From assembly GCF_902806685.2 (NCBI RefSeq), contig NC_048542.1:12632533-12696532 (forward strand): a DNA stretch of 64,000 bases. The letters run 5' to 3'. This DNA comes from Maniola hyperantus (lineage: Eukaryota > Arthropoda > Insecta > Lepidoptera > Nymphalidae). Under the pieces are notes generated by a model. It was not told where the DNA came from. It saw only the letters and a list, made by a program, of their open reading frames with translations, and ran no database searches. This document shows positions 43,601 through 52,872 of this stretch, piece after piece. The position numbers and the translations under genes were made by a program. Position 1 is the stretch's first letter; each line of letters starts with the position of its first letter.

Positions 43601-43669
43601 ATCTACAATACTGACAGAGAAAAGTACAATAAATTAGCCCAAATGTGGACGAGGAACCATGCCATGTGA
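40620..43669 (+). CDS. Divergent UBE2D/effete-type ubiquitin-conjugating enzyme E2, five exons
   Basis: It would carry activated ubiquitin on a cysteine and pass it to substrates with RING or HECT E3 ligases in cytosol or nucleus (family knowledge). Exons: 40620-40643, 41914-41977, 42172-42203, 42794-42974, 43530-43669; all introns start GT and end AG, and phases join in frame into 146 residues with no stop. The start reads M-A-L-E-R-L-N-R, matching the UBE2D start. Seen: S22, W33, the Y-P-F-K-P-P block, H75-P76-N77, catalytic C85 in I-C-L-D-I-L, W-S-P-A, and the conserved C-terminal P-E-I-A-R-I-Y. By eye about 70% identical to Drosophila effete. Oddities: one residue lost in the R-S-Q-W loop, R72L, N79-S83 rewritten as K-C-F-D-C, L97N, L104H, and D116-D117 replaced by N-N. 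Separate introns argue against a retrocopy. Whether it is active is unknown. Confidence 0.88.
40935..41388 (-). repeat. Family C repeat, full length, in E2 intron 1
   Basis: This is the longest and cleanest copy: 'agggttccgtacctcaaaag' stem, (tctg)n, 'gttgacctagaatcacgaa', 'tacctgtgcattctaaaaca' and the terminal 'gcgagcctgactcgcac' hairpin with 'ggccggttttt'. Confidence 0.9.
41389..41853 (-). mobile_element. SINE family D split by a MITE, in E2 intron 1
   Basis: The reverse-orientation SINE body runs from 41389 to about 41531 ('caagttagcccttgactgcc', 'gtttctacacggcat') and resumes at 41827 ('gaacgctaaatcgcttggcg'). The tRNA head is lost. Confidence 0.75.
41533..41826. mobile_element. MITE, copy 2 (partner at 21758)
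   Basis: Terminal inverted repeats of about 85 bases start 'ggtacccgtagtacaagatt'. It is nearly identical to copy 1 and inserted in the SINE within E2 intron 1. Confidence 0.85.
42234..42420 (+). repeat. Family B Helitron-like copy in E2 intron 3
   Basis: 'tataaaaggaaaagctgact', 'gggctgaaatttggcatgca', 'tacgcggacgaagtcgcggg'. The CTAG end is mutated. Confidence 0.75.
42534..42750 (-). mobile_element. Family B Helitron-like copy in E2 intron 3, opposite orientation
   Basis: CTAG at 42534-42537, a hairpin block, 'cagcccgatccgtcc', (cagt)n, and 'ccttttatataataagtaga' at the TC end. It finishes 43 bases before exon 4. Confidence 0.85.
43031..43500. mobile_element. Family F foldback element filling E2 intron 4
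   Basis: A 470-base palindrome. The left arm has 'agaccttcgttattttataa' and 'tcttacgtcaaagta'; the right arm is its reverse complement, ending in 'ggctcttagtcc'. The centre lies near 43265. It occupies most of the 555-base intron and ends 29 bases before exon 5. Other copies are at 56839, 34166, 33519 and 19304. Confidence 0.85.
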
Positions 43670-43675
43670 TTAGTC

Positions 43676-43685
43676 AATAAATAAA
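43676..43685 (+). terminator. Poly(A) signal of the E2 gene
   Basis: Overlapping AATAAA hexamers at 43676-43681 and 43680-43685 start seven bases after the stop codon. That gives a very short 3' UTR if used. Confidence 0.6.
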
Positions 43686-43740
43686 GCGACAGATAGACAG
43701 ATACTTAACTGAAGTGATTCCTGTTCTTTTTTCCTTTTGA

Positions 43741-43770
43741 GATCATCATCATCATCATCATCATCATCAA
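43741..43770. repeat. (ATC)n tract
   Basis: About nine ATC units followed by 'aaccgatag', resembling the tail of SINE family E. Confidence 0.7.
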
Positions 43771-43876
43771 CCGATAGACGTTGTATTTTTAACTAAATGT
43801 TGCATAAAGTAACCCATTAATTACATATTTTCTTGAATCAATAACACATTTTTATTTACGGTGTACCTATTATAAA

Positions 43877-43992
43877 TTAGCTGATGCCTACGACTTCGTT
43901 CGCGTTGGTTTAGGTTTTTAAAAATCCCGTGGGAACTGTTTGATTTTTCGGGATAAAAAATAGCCTATGTCGCTCTCCAGGTACCCATATAA
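43877..43992 (-). repeat. Family A/G fragment
   Basis: 'gctgatgcctacgacttcg', 'cccgtgggaactg' and 'cgggataaaaaatagcctat' belong to the 3' half of the family, reverse orientation. Confidence 0.7.
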
Positions 43993-44555
43993 AAAAATAG
44001 CCTTAAAAAGTAGGTACACCTTAATCTAGGCTCGTACGTCTTATTTTTGTAGTATTTTAGTTTAGTTAATTAAAAAATGGTTAAAAAATGGAGGGCGCTG
44101 CAGTGCGCAGAACATACTGGGTCCGTATTAAAAGTGAATTATAAATTCTAAATCCGCGAAATTTCAGTATTTTTTGTGAAATAAGTGTAAAACTCCTTAC
44201 AACTCGCGAGTGGAAGTGTTATCCAAGATAAACAAAGCAAGATAACTGTGAAAAGGCCAAATAAATACATCGTCCGTTAACAATCAATTGTTCAAAAATA
44301 GATTGTAAACAAAAGTGCTAAAGGACTACAATACACTGAAATATGTACTAAGGTAATCAATAAACATTATCTTACACATAATTAGTACATTAAAATTAGT
44401 AAAATTAACATTATAAAGTTAAAAACAAAGTGTTATAATTAGAAACGAAAAAGTGAACTATTGAGGGTTGGTATAAAAATAAAATACACTGACAAGTACA
44501 TTTCAGACTCGAAGATATCATTTACATATTTCGTTGATACAAGTAAGAGAACTGG

Positions 44556-44632
44556 TGGCGTAATGCAAACTACGTCTGACTTATCATAGCATTCACCGAG
44601 TTCGATCCTCAGTCCCGGAGTAGCACTATTCG
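44556..44632 (+). promoter_or_regulatory. tRNA-like segment in the LINE 5' region
   Basis: 'ctggtggcgtaatgc' resembles a pol III box A, and 'gagttcgatcctc', about 48 bases on, resembles box B. This may be a captured tRNA-related promoter or the remnant of a SINE fused to the 5' UTR. Confidence 0.4.
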
Positions 44633-44680
44633 CTTTTTTGGTTTTTTTAAATTTATTTATAGCACTTATACTGAACTAAG

Positions 44681-45482
44681 ATGGAAGAAATACTAAAGAT
44701 ACTTAAAAATATACAAGAGGACATTAACGAAACAAAAGAAAGTGTCAGAAAGAGCGAAACCAACTTAATCAACAAAATTAATGAGAAATTTCACGAAGTT
44801 CAAAATAAATTGCAAAATTTACAGGTTACTGTTAGTTCGCAGGAACAAAGACTTGACTACCTTGAGAAACAAACCAGGGAACGAAATGTTGTCATTTTCG
44901 GTGTAGAGGAAAAAGAGCAAAACTATGAAGACTTACACAATAAGATTCTCTTATTATTCCACGATATAATGAAGATAGATTGTACAAGTCTCGAAATACA
45001 ATCATCAAGAAGACTGGGTAAAAAAGGAGAAAAAGCTAGACCGATAATCGTAACACTCTCTACACTAAAAAGAAAAATTGAAATCTTACGAAAGAAAAAA
45101 AACACTAGAAAAGGTGAACTGTTACATAAAGGAAGACTACCCCCCGAAAATTTTAGAAATAAGAAAAGAACTACAAGAAAAGGCGAAAGAACAGAGAGAA
45201 AAAGGGAAAAAAGTACTAATTAAATACGATAAAATGATTATCCTATCACAAATAGAGCCAAAAGAAAACACAAACAGAGGAAACAAACGTAATTTTCCTG
45301 AAACATCACCTGAGAATAATAGCGGATCTATAAGGAAAACCAAAGAGACGACCCAAGTACAAAAAAAAAACATCCTGACATCATACTGGGCCACCAAACA
45401 TACACCAAATTATAATAGAAACGAAAAATACATTACCCCAGAGTCTACAGCAGCATCGTATAACAGTGGCGCAGCAGAATAA
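44681..45482 (+). pseudogene. LINE ORF1 (coiled-coil, L1 ORF1-like), frameshifted
   Basis: From M-E-E-I-L-K-I-L the first frame gives an N-terminal coiled coil (heptad-like K/E/L/N-rich, residues 1-65). An RRM-like segment follows, with R-N-V-V-I-F-G-V-E-E, and then R-R-L-G-K-K-G and R-P-I-I-V-T-L. This is the layout of L1-type ORF1 proteins that coat LINE RNA (family knowledge). In the A-rich run near 45090-45101 the likely natural continuation jumps to the next frame, which carries the conserved Y-I-K-E-D-Y-P-P and a basic tail to the stop at 45480-45482. One indel there explains both open frames. Confidence 0.75.
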
Positions 45483-46416
45483 GAATCACCGTCTAAAGAT
45501 CCTCCCCCTCCTCCAATACGGTTGGTCACCGTGGAGGAGTAAGACCAAAACCCCCCCGTTTCGAATATAAATTATAATGCGTGCACCACCCAAAATAATC
45601 AATGCACATACAATGAGAATTTTTATATTTAATAATAAGAATATATAGGATAAAAACAGGTGTTATACCTATGATAATATATACGTATGCATAGAGAAGA
45701 AATTCTGGGATACTAACGTGAGGAATCTAAAAAGTAAAATATGAAAAAAGAATTGAAAAAAAAAAAAAAAAACCTACATAATTTTTACAATTTTGGATTT
45801 TTCAAGACTGCATTAGGTAATGCAAAATACAGAATATAAAGGCAGAACCGGGGGGAGGCCTTATACCCAAATATGGGATCCTTATCTACACTACACAGAA
45901 TACCTACTCACATAAAAAATCAATTTTGTAACTTTTGTAAATTAATATTATAATAATTTATTAACTACCTACCACTACATACCTACAACAAGTAAACTTC
46001 ACACATACAAAACACACTTAATTATTTTACCAACATAATTATACTAGCAAAACTAACATAAGATTAAGCGAAAAAGTTATAAAAACAAATAATACCTATT
46101 AGATAGACGAGTAGTTATAAGAAAACATTGTATATAGAGATAAGGAAGTTAAATAAAGGCTTAATAAATAAATAAATTAAAAAATACTCAAGAAGCTAAT
46201 AACTTTTAACGTAAGCAATTTTCTTTAAATTTAAAACGTACGAGCATAGTACCTACTTCATTATATCTACAATACATATTTCTAAAAATTCTGAAAATTA
46301 TACATTTACGGGTAGAAAAACGTTATCGCTTTTTGTATGAAAATTTGCAACTCGACGAAAGCCGTATTAATATAAAACACAATATGTAAACATAAACACA
46401 TCGACGCTAATAAATT

Positions 46417-47126
46417 TGTAGGCTCGTCAGCACCAGAAGTATGTTATTATTATCGAGATTGAAGACTAAACCACTAAAAGTAACCTTAAGTAATGGTTAA
46501 CCAGATACGTCAGGATTACAACCTTTAGATTAACCGAGCCTTCGTGGGCATACTAACATTATTCTTGCACACTACGAGAGATATCACAGACTACCCTCAA
46601 CTATTAACCTACCGTCAATAATGAGTCATGATAACAATGTCTCTTATGAGACTAGACATCGCTAACTAACACTAGCTAAGTCCCTACCTAGCGACCGGCT
46701 CCAACCATCCCCATACCGGCCCCAGACCAACCAGCTAACCTAGCACACCACACTTAGTTCAATTAACTTCAACTACAACAATCACGTTTGTCTAATACAA
46801 ATTGGAACGATACAAGAAGGACTTACCAGATAAACAGCTATTCAACACACACTATACCATCATTCACACAATCACGTCACTTTCCACAACCTAGTACTGA
46901 ACCTTTAACAACTGAAACCACATTAGGTCACAACAACAATGATAATAATAAAACCTACAGTACGATACACATAGTATCCACTGAGAAGTGCCCTCGGCAA
47001 GAGCCACACGAATAATAATCTCCTCGTACCGCCGCATTCACTTTTATTGTCTCAAAATGACGGTGGGGCGACTACGTAATGTTCAATGAGCAAAGTGTTT
47101 ACAATTAAAATGGCAGCGCGCCTGCA
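46417..47126. repeat. LTR, left copy
   Basis: 710 bases, differing from the right copy at only two positions I could find (46425 c versus 48978 a; 46976 a versus 49529 g). The small open frame near 46788 is present in both copies and is not supported as a gene. Confidence 0.85.
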
Positions 47127-47295
47127 CGGCCATTCTGACATGCGTACGTCCACGTACGCCAAGTATTACAAAGCATGTGAGGACAAAACCATAACCACAA
47201 AATCATTTATCGCTCTTCCATCCTGACTACATTCCTTACACTTCATTTGATTGGAGCTCAATTGCTATTGCAACTTCTAAATCAATTAACTATCT

Positions 47296-47385
47296 AAACT
47301 TTTTTTTTTTAGAACTTCTAAATCAAATCCACCACTGGTTCGGAACCCCACGACCTAGCGAGAAGAACCAGCAAGAAACTCGATG
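47296..47385 (+). repeat. LINE 3' tail fragment inside the LTR element
   Basis: 'ccaccactggttcggaaccc' and 'gagaagaaccagcaagaaac' match the tail at 18618. Confidence 0.5.
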
Positions 47386-47700
47386 TCATCTAATTAAACT
47401 TTACAAACAAAAAGTTTTTTTTTTTTTGTTGGTTGTATGTTTGGGTCCATGATCTTATACCATCATCTAACACGACTACGGAGTGTGTGACTAGCACCAT
47501 CACGGCCATTCTGATATGCGACCGTCCTCGGGCGCTAGTATGATCAAGCGCGCACAATTTCCAATCATCAAGTACTACAAGCCGCAGTTCTATCCGACCA
47601 GGATCAACTATCATCTGGACTGAGCAAGCGTGTCCCTCCAACCAGCTTTTTTGAGCGTGGCCCGGACGACACCCCTCAACCAGGCTAGACTCATAACATC

Positions 47701-48172
47701 TGGAAGCAGTGTGTCCCCTCAACCAACTCTTACGAGTGTGGCCCGGACGACACTCTTACCAGGATAAACTCACACCATCTGGAAGAAGTGTGTCCCCTCA
47801 ACCAACTCTTACGAGTCTGGCCCGGACGACACTCTTACCAGGATAAACTCACACCATCTGGAAGAAGTGTGTCCCCTCAACCAACTCTTACGAGTCTGGC
47901 CCGGACGACACTCCCACCAGGATAAACTCCATAACATCTGGAAGGACACTTCCTTACCAGGATAGACTCATAACATCTGTAAGGACACTTCCTTACCAGG
48001 ATAAACTCATAACATCTGTAAGGACACTTCCTTACCAGGATAAACTCATAACATCTGGAAGGACACTTCCTTACCAGGATAGACTCATAACATCTGGAAG
48101 GACACTTCCTTACCAGGATAGACTCATAACATCTGGAAGGACACTTCCTTACCAGGATAGACTCATGAACTT
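47701..48172. repeat. Two-tier minisatellite inside the LTR element
   Basis: 79-base units start at 47701, 47780 and 47859 ('tggaag.agtgtgtcccctc' ... 'ggcccggacgacact'). From 47939 the array switches to 39-base units (47939, 47978, 48017, 48056, 48095, 48134), each 'tggaaggacacttccttacc' plus 'aggata.actcataacatc'. The short unit equals part of the long unit. Units abut without spacers. Confidence 0.9.
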
Positions 48173-48879
48173 ACTATAACATAACATCTGTCCTTATTAC
48201 GACAGGTCTACCTATTCATACAACGATCTAACACCACATGAAGATTGATTTCTAATCTTATGTCGGGAAACTCAATTTGTTATCTCTCGTGGCAAAAATA
48301 ATTGTTCAGCAAAAACTCATCTACCTACATTACGGTTACTCTTTTACAAAAAGAACACTGAACTGCATCAAAATTTGTTTTTATAACAACGGGCTGAGAT
48401 TTGCGGGTAGTCTGAAAATTACTGTACTAGATTTTCGATAAGTTTTAACTTTTTGTACAGTAGGTACAGTTTGTGATCATAATTTTTCACACAGTAAACA
48501 GCGTGATTGGAAAGTACTATGACTAAGACTACTTTTTATAGTTTTAACCTGCGAATTTAAATTGCGGGTATCTTGGTGAGAAACTTCATGACTAGTGGAT
48601 GGTTAAGCGTGTTTTACATAGATGTGTTCATAACCTCAATATCAACCTTTCGTGGGCACAACGGAATAAATTCCGTTTTAAAATTGATCTAAAGTCTTAT
48701 CAGTAAAGTATGATTCGTCGATCATAACAAAGCCTTTTATACAATTTCCAATATACAAAACAAGGTCATGGTTATGCCATCGGTTTGGTTACGAAAATGA
48801 TCAACCTTTTTACAGGATGCATTAATTAAAAAAACGGGAGCTAAATTTAACTTTAAATTAAATTTAACGCAACTGCGGG

Positions 48880-48963
48880 TAATCCCATGTGGGCTTAGTG
48901 TGGGTAATCTCATGTGGGCTTAGTGTGGGTAATCTCATGTGGGCTTAGTGTGGGTAATCCCAC
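48880..48963. repeat. 25-base tandem repeat at the inner edge of the right LTR
   Basis: Three units of 'taatctcatgtgggcttagt' plus 'gtggg' start at 48880, 48905 and 48930, with a partial fourth, ending just before the LTR at 48970. Confidence 0.85.
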
Positions 48964-48969
48964 TTCTGA

Positions 48970-49679
48970 TGTAGGCTAGTCAGCACCAGAAGTATGTTAT
49001 TATTATCGAGATTGAAGACTAAACCACTAAAAGTAACCTTAAGTAATGGTTAACCAGATACGTCAGGATTACAACCTTTAGATTAACCGAGCCTTCGTGG
49101 GCATACTAACATTATTCTTGCACACTACGAGAGATATCACAGACTACCCTCAACTATTAACCTACCGTCAATAATGAGTCATGATAACAATGTCTCTTAT
49201 GAGACTAGACATCGCTAACTAACACTAGCTAAGTCCCTACCTAGCGACCGGCTCCAACCATCCCCATACCGGCCCCAGACCAACCAGCTAACCTAGCACA
49301 CCACACTTAGTTCAATTAACTTCAACTACAACAATCACGTTTGTCTAATACAAATTGGAACGATACAAGAAGGACTTACCAGATAAACAGCTATTCAACA
49401 CACACTATACCATCATTCACACAATCACGTCACTTTCCACAACCTAGTACTGAACCTTTAACAACTGAAACCACATTAGGTCACAACAACAATGATAATA
49501 ATAAAACCTACAGTACGATACACATAGTGTCCACTGAGAAGTGCCCTCGGCAAGAGCCACACGAATAATAATCTCCTCGTACCGCCGCATTCACTTTTAT
49601 TGTCTCAAAATGACGGTGGGGCGACTACGTAATGTTCAATGAGCAAAGTGTTTACAATTAAAATGGCAGCGCGCCTGCA
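48970..49679. repeat. LTR, right copy
   Basis: The same 710-base sequence as 46417-47126, at a constant offset of 2553. Confidence 0.85.
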
Positions 49680-49683
49680 AATT

Positions 49684-49988
49684 TTTTCGTGAGGTGAACG
49701 AACACGTAAAACAAACTTGAAAATGTAAATGCATCCTGAAATAAAGGGATCTAAATAAAAGAAGGACCATCAAAAGCAAAAGGCATAATGAAATGTCTAT
49801 TTATTAACTCCCAGTGCTTTAAACAATCACGTCCTTTGAAACCCCTAACCATATGAGGCATTCCAAACAAAATTAAGTACCAAAATCCAACAAGCGTTGT
49901 CTGCAAACATTTCCATGAATCAAATGTACATACTGAACCTTTTCCCTAAAGCTCAATTTCAAAAGTAGCATCCAGCTTTGTGGGTAGT
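49684..49988. other. Unassigned sequence
   Basis: No gene is recognised. Confidence 0.4.
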
Positions 49989-49989
49989 T

Positions 49990-50812
49990 AAAAACCGGCC
50001 AAGTGCGAGTCAGGCCTCACTTTTTTGGGGTTCCTTAGATGACTATGAACAACATAATATTATTTTGAGTGTGTGTATGTAATTTCCAAGCTAGACATCG
50101 CAACAAACCGAAAAAGAACAACCCAAAAAATGTTCGTTTGTTTTAGTCATAACTAAAGCTAGGTAAGCTACAAACCACATTGTAAATTGTTGTTTTGAGC
50201 AGGTATTTGTTGTTTAAATACAGTATGTGTAGGTAGTACGCGACAGGTCGTGATGGCAATCGGGGTGGGGACGCCCTGCACACCTGCACAGCGCCCACGC
50301 TAACCCGCGGGTGATGTACGCGGCGTCCCTACGCCTCATACCCCGATTGCCATCTCGACCTTTCGCGTACTATATACATATATACACCGAAATTTCATAT
50401 TCCTAACTAGTTCAGTGTTTGAGATAGACCCCGTCCCAAAAATGGTCTACAACTGACAATTTTGACAGCTCCCCATTTCTTTATTTTTAAGATAAAAGAA
50501 GAATAAAAAATATATTCGTACTCTTAGGAGTTCTTCATTCTGGCAATGATACTCCATATGCTAGGATAAGGAAAAAAAATCCGACTCCTTTTTCATATAG
50601 GTATGGGAGGCCCCCGGAAAAATAATTGAATTGAATTTCTAATTCAATATTCGGTTTTAGGTCAACGTTTTACTTCAAATAGGTACTAAAATTTCAGGTT
50701 CGTAACTCATTTCGTCTACCACCGAGACTTGTGACACGCGGACACACAGACAGACAATAGATTGATATTAATAGGGCTTCGTTTTTACCCTTTGGATACG
50801 GAACCCTAAAAC
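49990..50812 (+). repeat. Family C-related repeat enclosing a MITE
   Basis: It opens 'aaaccggccaagtgcgagtc' and closes with (acagacag)n and 'tacggaaccctaaaa', the family C ends, but the body differs. The GC-rich MITE at 50236 sits inside. Confidence 0.55.
50236..50376. mobile_element. GC-rich MITE, copy 2
   Basis: The left 'tagtacgcgacaggtcg' and 'gatggcaatcgggg' mirror the right 'ccccgattgccatc' and 'cgcgtacta'. The interior is strongly GC-rich compared with the flanks. Confidence 0.8.
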
Positions 50813-50814
50813 TC

Positions 50815-51119
50815 CACATTTCTATTCATTTGGTGAGGAAATGAGCTGAAATTCGTTTTGTAGAGGTATCTTGGTGATGCGCTTAATACCATTCATACTT
50901 TTTCAAGTCCAATAAAAATGTTGAGGGACTGTAAATTGAATAAGTAAATTATTAAATTTTTTTTTTTTATAAAAACGACGCAACACAAATTTTCTGAAAG
51001 CGTTTTTTAAAGCATTTAAATGAGTACTAGTTGGTAAAGAAAAAATCTCGGAGGTATAATTAACATTTTACATGAATAATATTTTGTGAGAGGAATTTAG
51101 TGTTTATTAATTTTGTATG
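50815..51119. other. Unassigned sequence
   Basis: No gene is recognised. Confidence 0.4.
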
Positions 51120-51120
51120 T

Positions 51121-51412
51121 AGCGGTGATAGCCTAGTGGTTAATACTTCAGCCTCATGTGGGGAGGTCGGGGGTTCAATCTCAGAGTCTATCTAACTTTT
51201 GAGCAATAATAATTAAAAATCCATTGCTTTAGCGGGAACGAAAACATCATGAGGGAACCTGCATACTTAAGTCTTCTCCAGAAGATATTCAAAAGTCTAT
51301 GAAGTCTACCAATCCGCACTTGGCCAGCGTGGTGACTATAATATATGGCCTAATCCTTTTTAAGAAGAATCATTCTAAGAAGAGATCCGTGCTCAGTAGT
51401 ACCAGCGATAAT
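51121..51412 (+). mobile_element. tRNA-derived SINE family E, diverged
   Basis: 'agcggtgatagcctagtggt' (box A), box B 'gggttcaatctcag', 'gaagtctaccaatccgcact' and 'agatccgtgctcagtagta'. Confidence 0.8.
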
Positions 51413-51414
51413 GT

Positions 51415-51930
51415 TGAGAACAAAAACGTCTCAGAAGTCGACGTAAGTAAGATCGGATAACTCAAAGTATTCAACCTTGCGGCGTATAATGAGAAAATAG
51501 GAGTAAGGTAACTGAGAAATTGCGTCTCATCCAAAAGTTTTTACCCTATAAGAACTTGATATGAAACCTTAAATGGTATGGCCAAACAAACCACGGAAAG
51601 TTTTTTTTCAGCATTTTAATTGGCTTCAAACAAATAATTTAGAAAGTTTATATTAAACCCCCCAGTTTGCCTTGCATCTTTTGCAGCCCACTCATTAAAG
51701 TGCATAAAATCCCACCATTTTGATTTTTTAAGAATTTTATGTACATACAGAGTGCCATCAAGACGAACCTATAATGACGTTTTATCAAAACTGGTTGAGC
51801 CATAGAGTGAGTAGTTACGAGCGGATATAGGAACGAACAAGCAAACAAGTCAAACACATAACCCTGGTTTGCTCACTCACTGCAGTTGGGTAAAAGGAGG
51901 GAAATTCTCATTTTTAACGCCATAGTGTGG
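51415..51930. other. Unassigned sequence
   Basis: No gene is recognised. Confidence 0.4.
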
Positions 51931-51931
51931 C

Positions 51932-52072
51932 GAATTCCGTTGTACACAATCTCTAAACTAAACTAAAATGACACGTCAAAATCTATTGCTATCCCTTTCA
52001 AAGGATGGCACTAGATTTAGACTTGTTAATTTAGTTTAGTTTAGAGATTGTGTACAAGAGAATCGGCCCCAG
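51932..52072. mobile_element. Short palindromic MITE
   Basis: 'ttgtacacaatctctaaact' at 51942 is mirrored by 'agtttagagattgtgtacaa' at 52037-52057. It is about 140 bases and non-coding. Confidence 0.75.
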
Positions 52073-52242
52073 TGCCTATCTATTGACAGCTCATAATAAT
52101 CGCTAAAATCTATATTTTACTGCTACAGAAATAATAAAAACATATGATAGAAAGATGTAAAAGTAAGTAGATATAATATACGAATTCGAGTATTGTAGGT
52201 ATTCCGCAAGCTTTGTTTACCACAAAGCAATGACCCCTATTT

Positions 52243-52378
52243 ACTAGCCGCTTATGCTCACGACTTCGTACGCGTGGACTACACAAATTTCAAACCCCTA
52301 TTTCACCACCTTAAAGGTTAAATTTTCAACAATCCTTTCTTAGCGAATGGCCACGTTATAATATGCATGCGGAATTTC
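52243..52378 (-). repeat. Family B fragment
   Basis: The 3' half in reverse: 'ctagccgcttatgctcacga', 'gcgtggactacacaaatttc' and 'tcctttcttagcgaatg'. Confidence 0.7.
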
Positions 52379-52475
52379 GATGCAAGATTGCCATTCCAGC
52401 ATCTTGGGACCCCAACGCGTATCGGTTTTTCGAACTAAGTATATGCCCTGCCCATTGCCACTTCAGCTATAATAG
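52379..52475 (-). pseudogene. RTE-type LINE ORF2 fragment
   Basis: In reverse it matches the same C-terminal stretch as 22800-22925 (the 'gattgccattccagcatctt' and 'ctgcccattgccacttcagc' blocks). Confidence 0.5.
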
Positions 52476-52479
52476 TGAT

Positions 52480-52705
52480 ATTATCATCTTGACAAAAATA
52501 ATAATCGTAATAATTTTGGAAACAGTTACCTCTCCGCTAGAACTTTGACCGCACCCTCAATATATCTCGTATGTAATTACTATGTGCGGATCACATCTGG
52601 CGCTATCTTAGCTGCGGTTGGATAAGCGGTTCAGTTTCCACATTGTTTTGTATGAATAGGACACTTACAATTTATTACTGAAGTTTTAGGTACTAAAATT
52701 GTAAT
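52480..52705. other. Unassigned sequence
   Basis: No gene is recognised. Confidence 0.4.
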
Positions 52706-52708
52706 TTT

Positions 52709-52870
52709 TAGGATACCGTATCTCCAGAGAAAAAAGTAACCTAAGGATCATTTCGTTGTTTGTCTGTCTGTCTGTAGTGTATTTCAAGACCCGTCAAGGG
52801 AATCAAAACCTAGGATACTTTCCGTTGATCTAGAATCATGAAATTTGGCAGATAGGGTAGCAATGTCTTA
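52709..52870 (-). repeat. Family C fragment
   Basis: 'ggatcatttcgttgtttgtc' and 'cgttgatctagaatcatgaa'. The match ends at the family Q insertion. Confidence 0.7.
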
Positions 52871-52872
52871 TA

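Larger units (their letters stand above)
44079..46174 (+). mobile_element. Internally deleted LINE (5' UTR, ORF1, 3' UTR; no ORF2)
   Basis: The element is bounded by an exact 11-base repeat, AATTAAAAAAT, at 44068-44078 and 46175-46185. It has a 5' region of about 600 bases, ORF1 (44681-45482, frameshifted), a short spacer and a 3' end closing with 'ggcttaataaataaataa'. The text near 45850 ('cggggggaggccttataccc') reads like the very end of a LINE ORF2 and its UTR. Endonuclease and reverse transcriptase are wholly absent, so mobility would depend on a full-length relative. The duplication is A-rich, which weakens it slightly. Confidence 0.75.
46417..49679. mobile_element. Non-autonomous LTR element (TRIM/LARD-like)
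   Basis: Two 710-base direct repeats (46417-47126 and 48970-49679) begin TGTAGGCT and end GCGCCTGCA, so they have TG..CA termini. They are flanked by AATT on both outer sides (46413-46416, 49680-49683), a 4-base target duplication. The 1843-base interior has no gag or pol. The primer-binding site and polypurine tract are not obvious, so the orientation is unassigned. Confidence 0.82.

Noticed and set aside
40620..43669. E2 as a processed pseudogene
   Set aside because: Four introns with canonical sites, preserved frame throughout and no premature stop argue against a retrocopy.
46788..47015. 75-residue open frame present in both LTRs
   Set aside because: It starts at TTG, its composition is low-complexity T/N/S, and it is duplicated only because the LTR is. 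No domain.
47390..47722. 110-residue minus-strand frame in the LTR element interior
   Set aside because: Opens at a non-ATG codon, runs through the minisatellite edge and has no recognisable motif.
47701..48172. Possible CRISPR-like array
   Set aside because: Units abut directly with no unique spacers, no cas genes are present, and it lies inside an LTR element of a eukaryotic genome. It is a minisatellite.
46417..49679. Tandem segmental duplication instead of LTRs
   Set aside because: TG..CA termini, equal 710-base length and a matching AATT flank on both outer sides fit LTR integration better.
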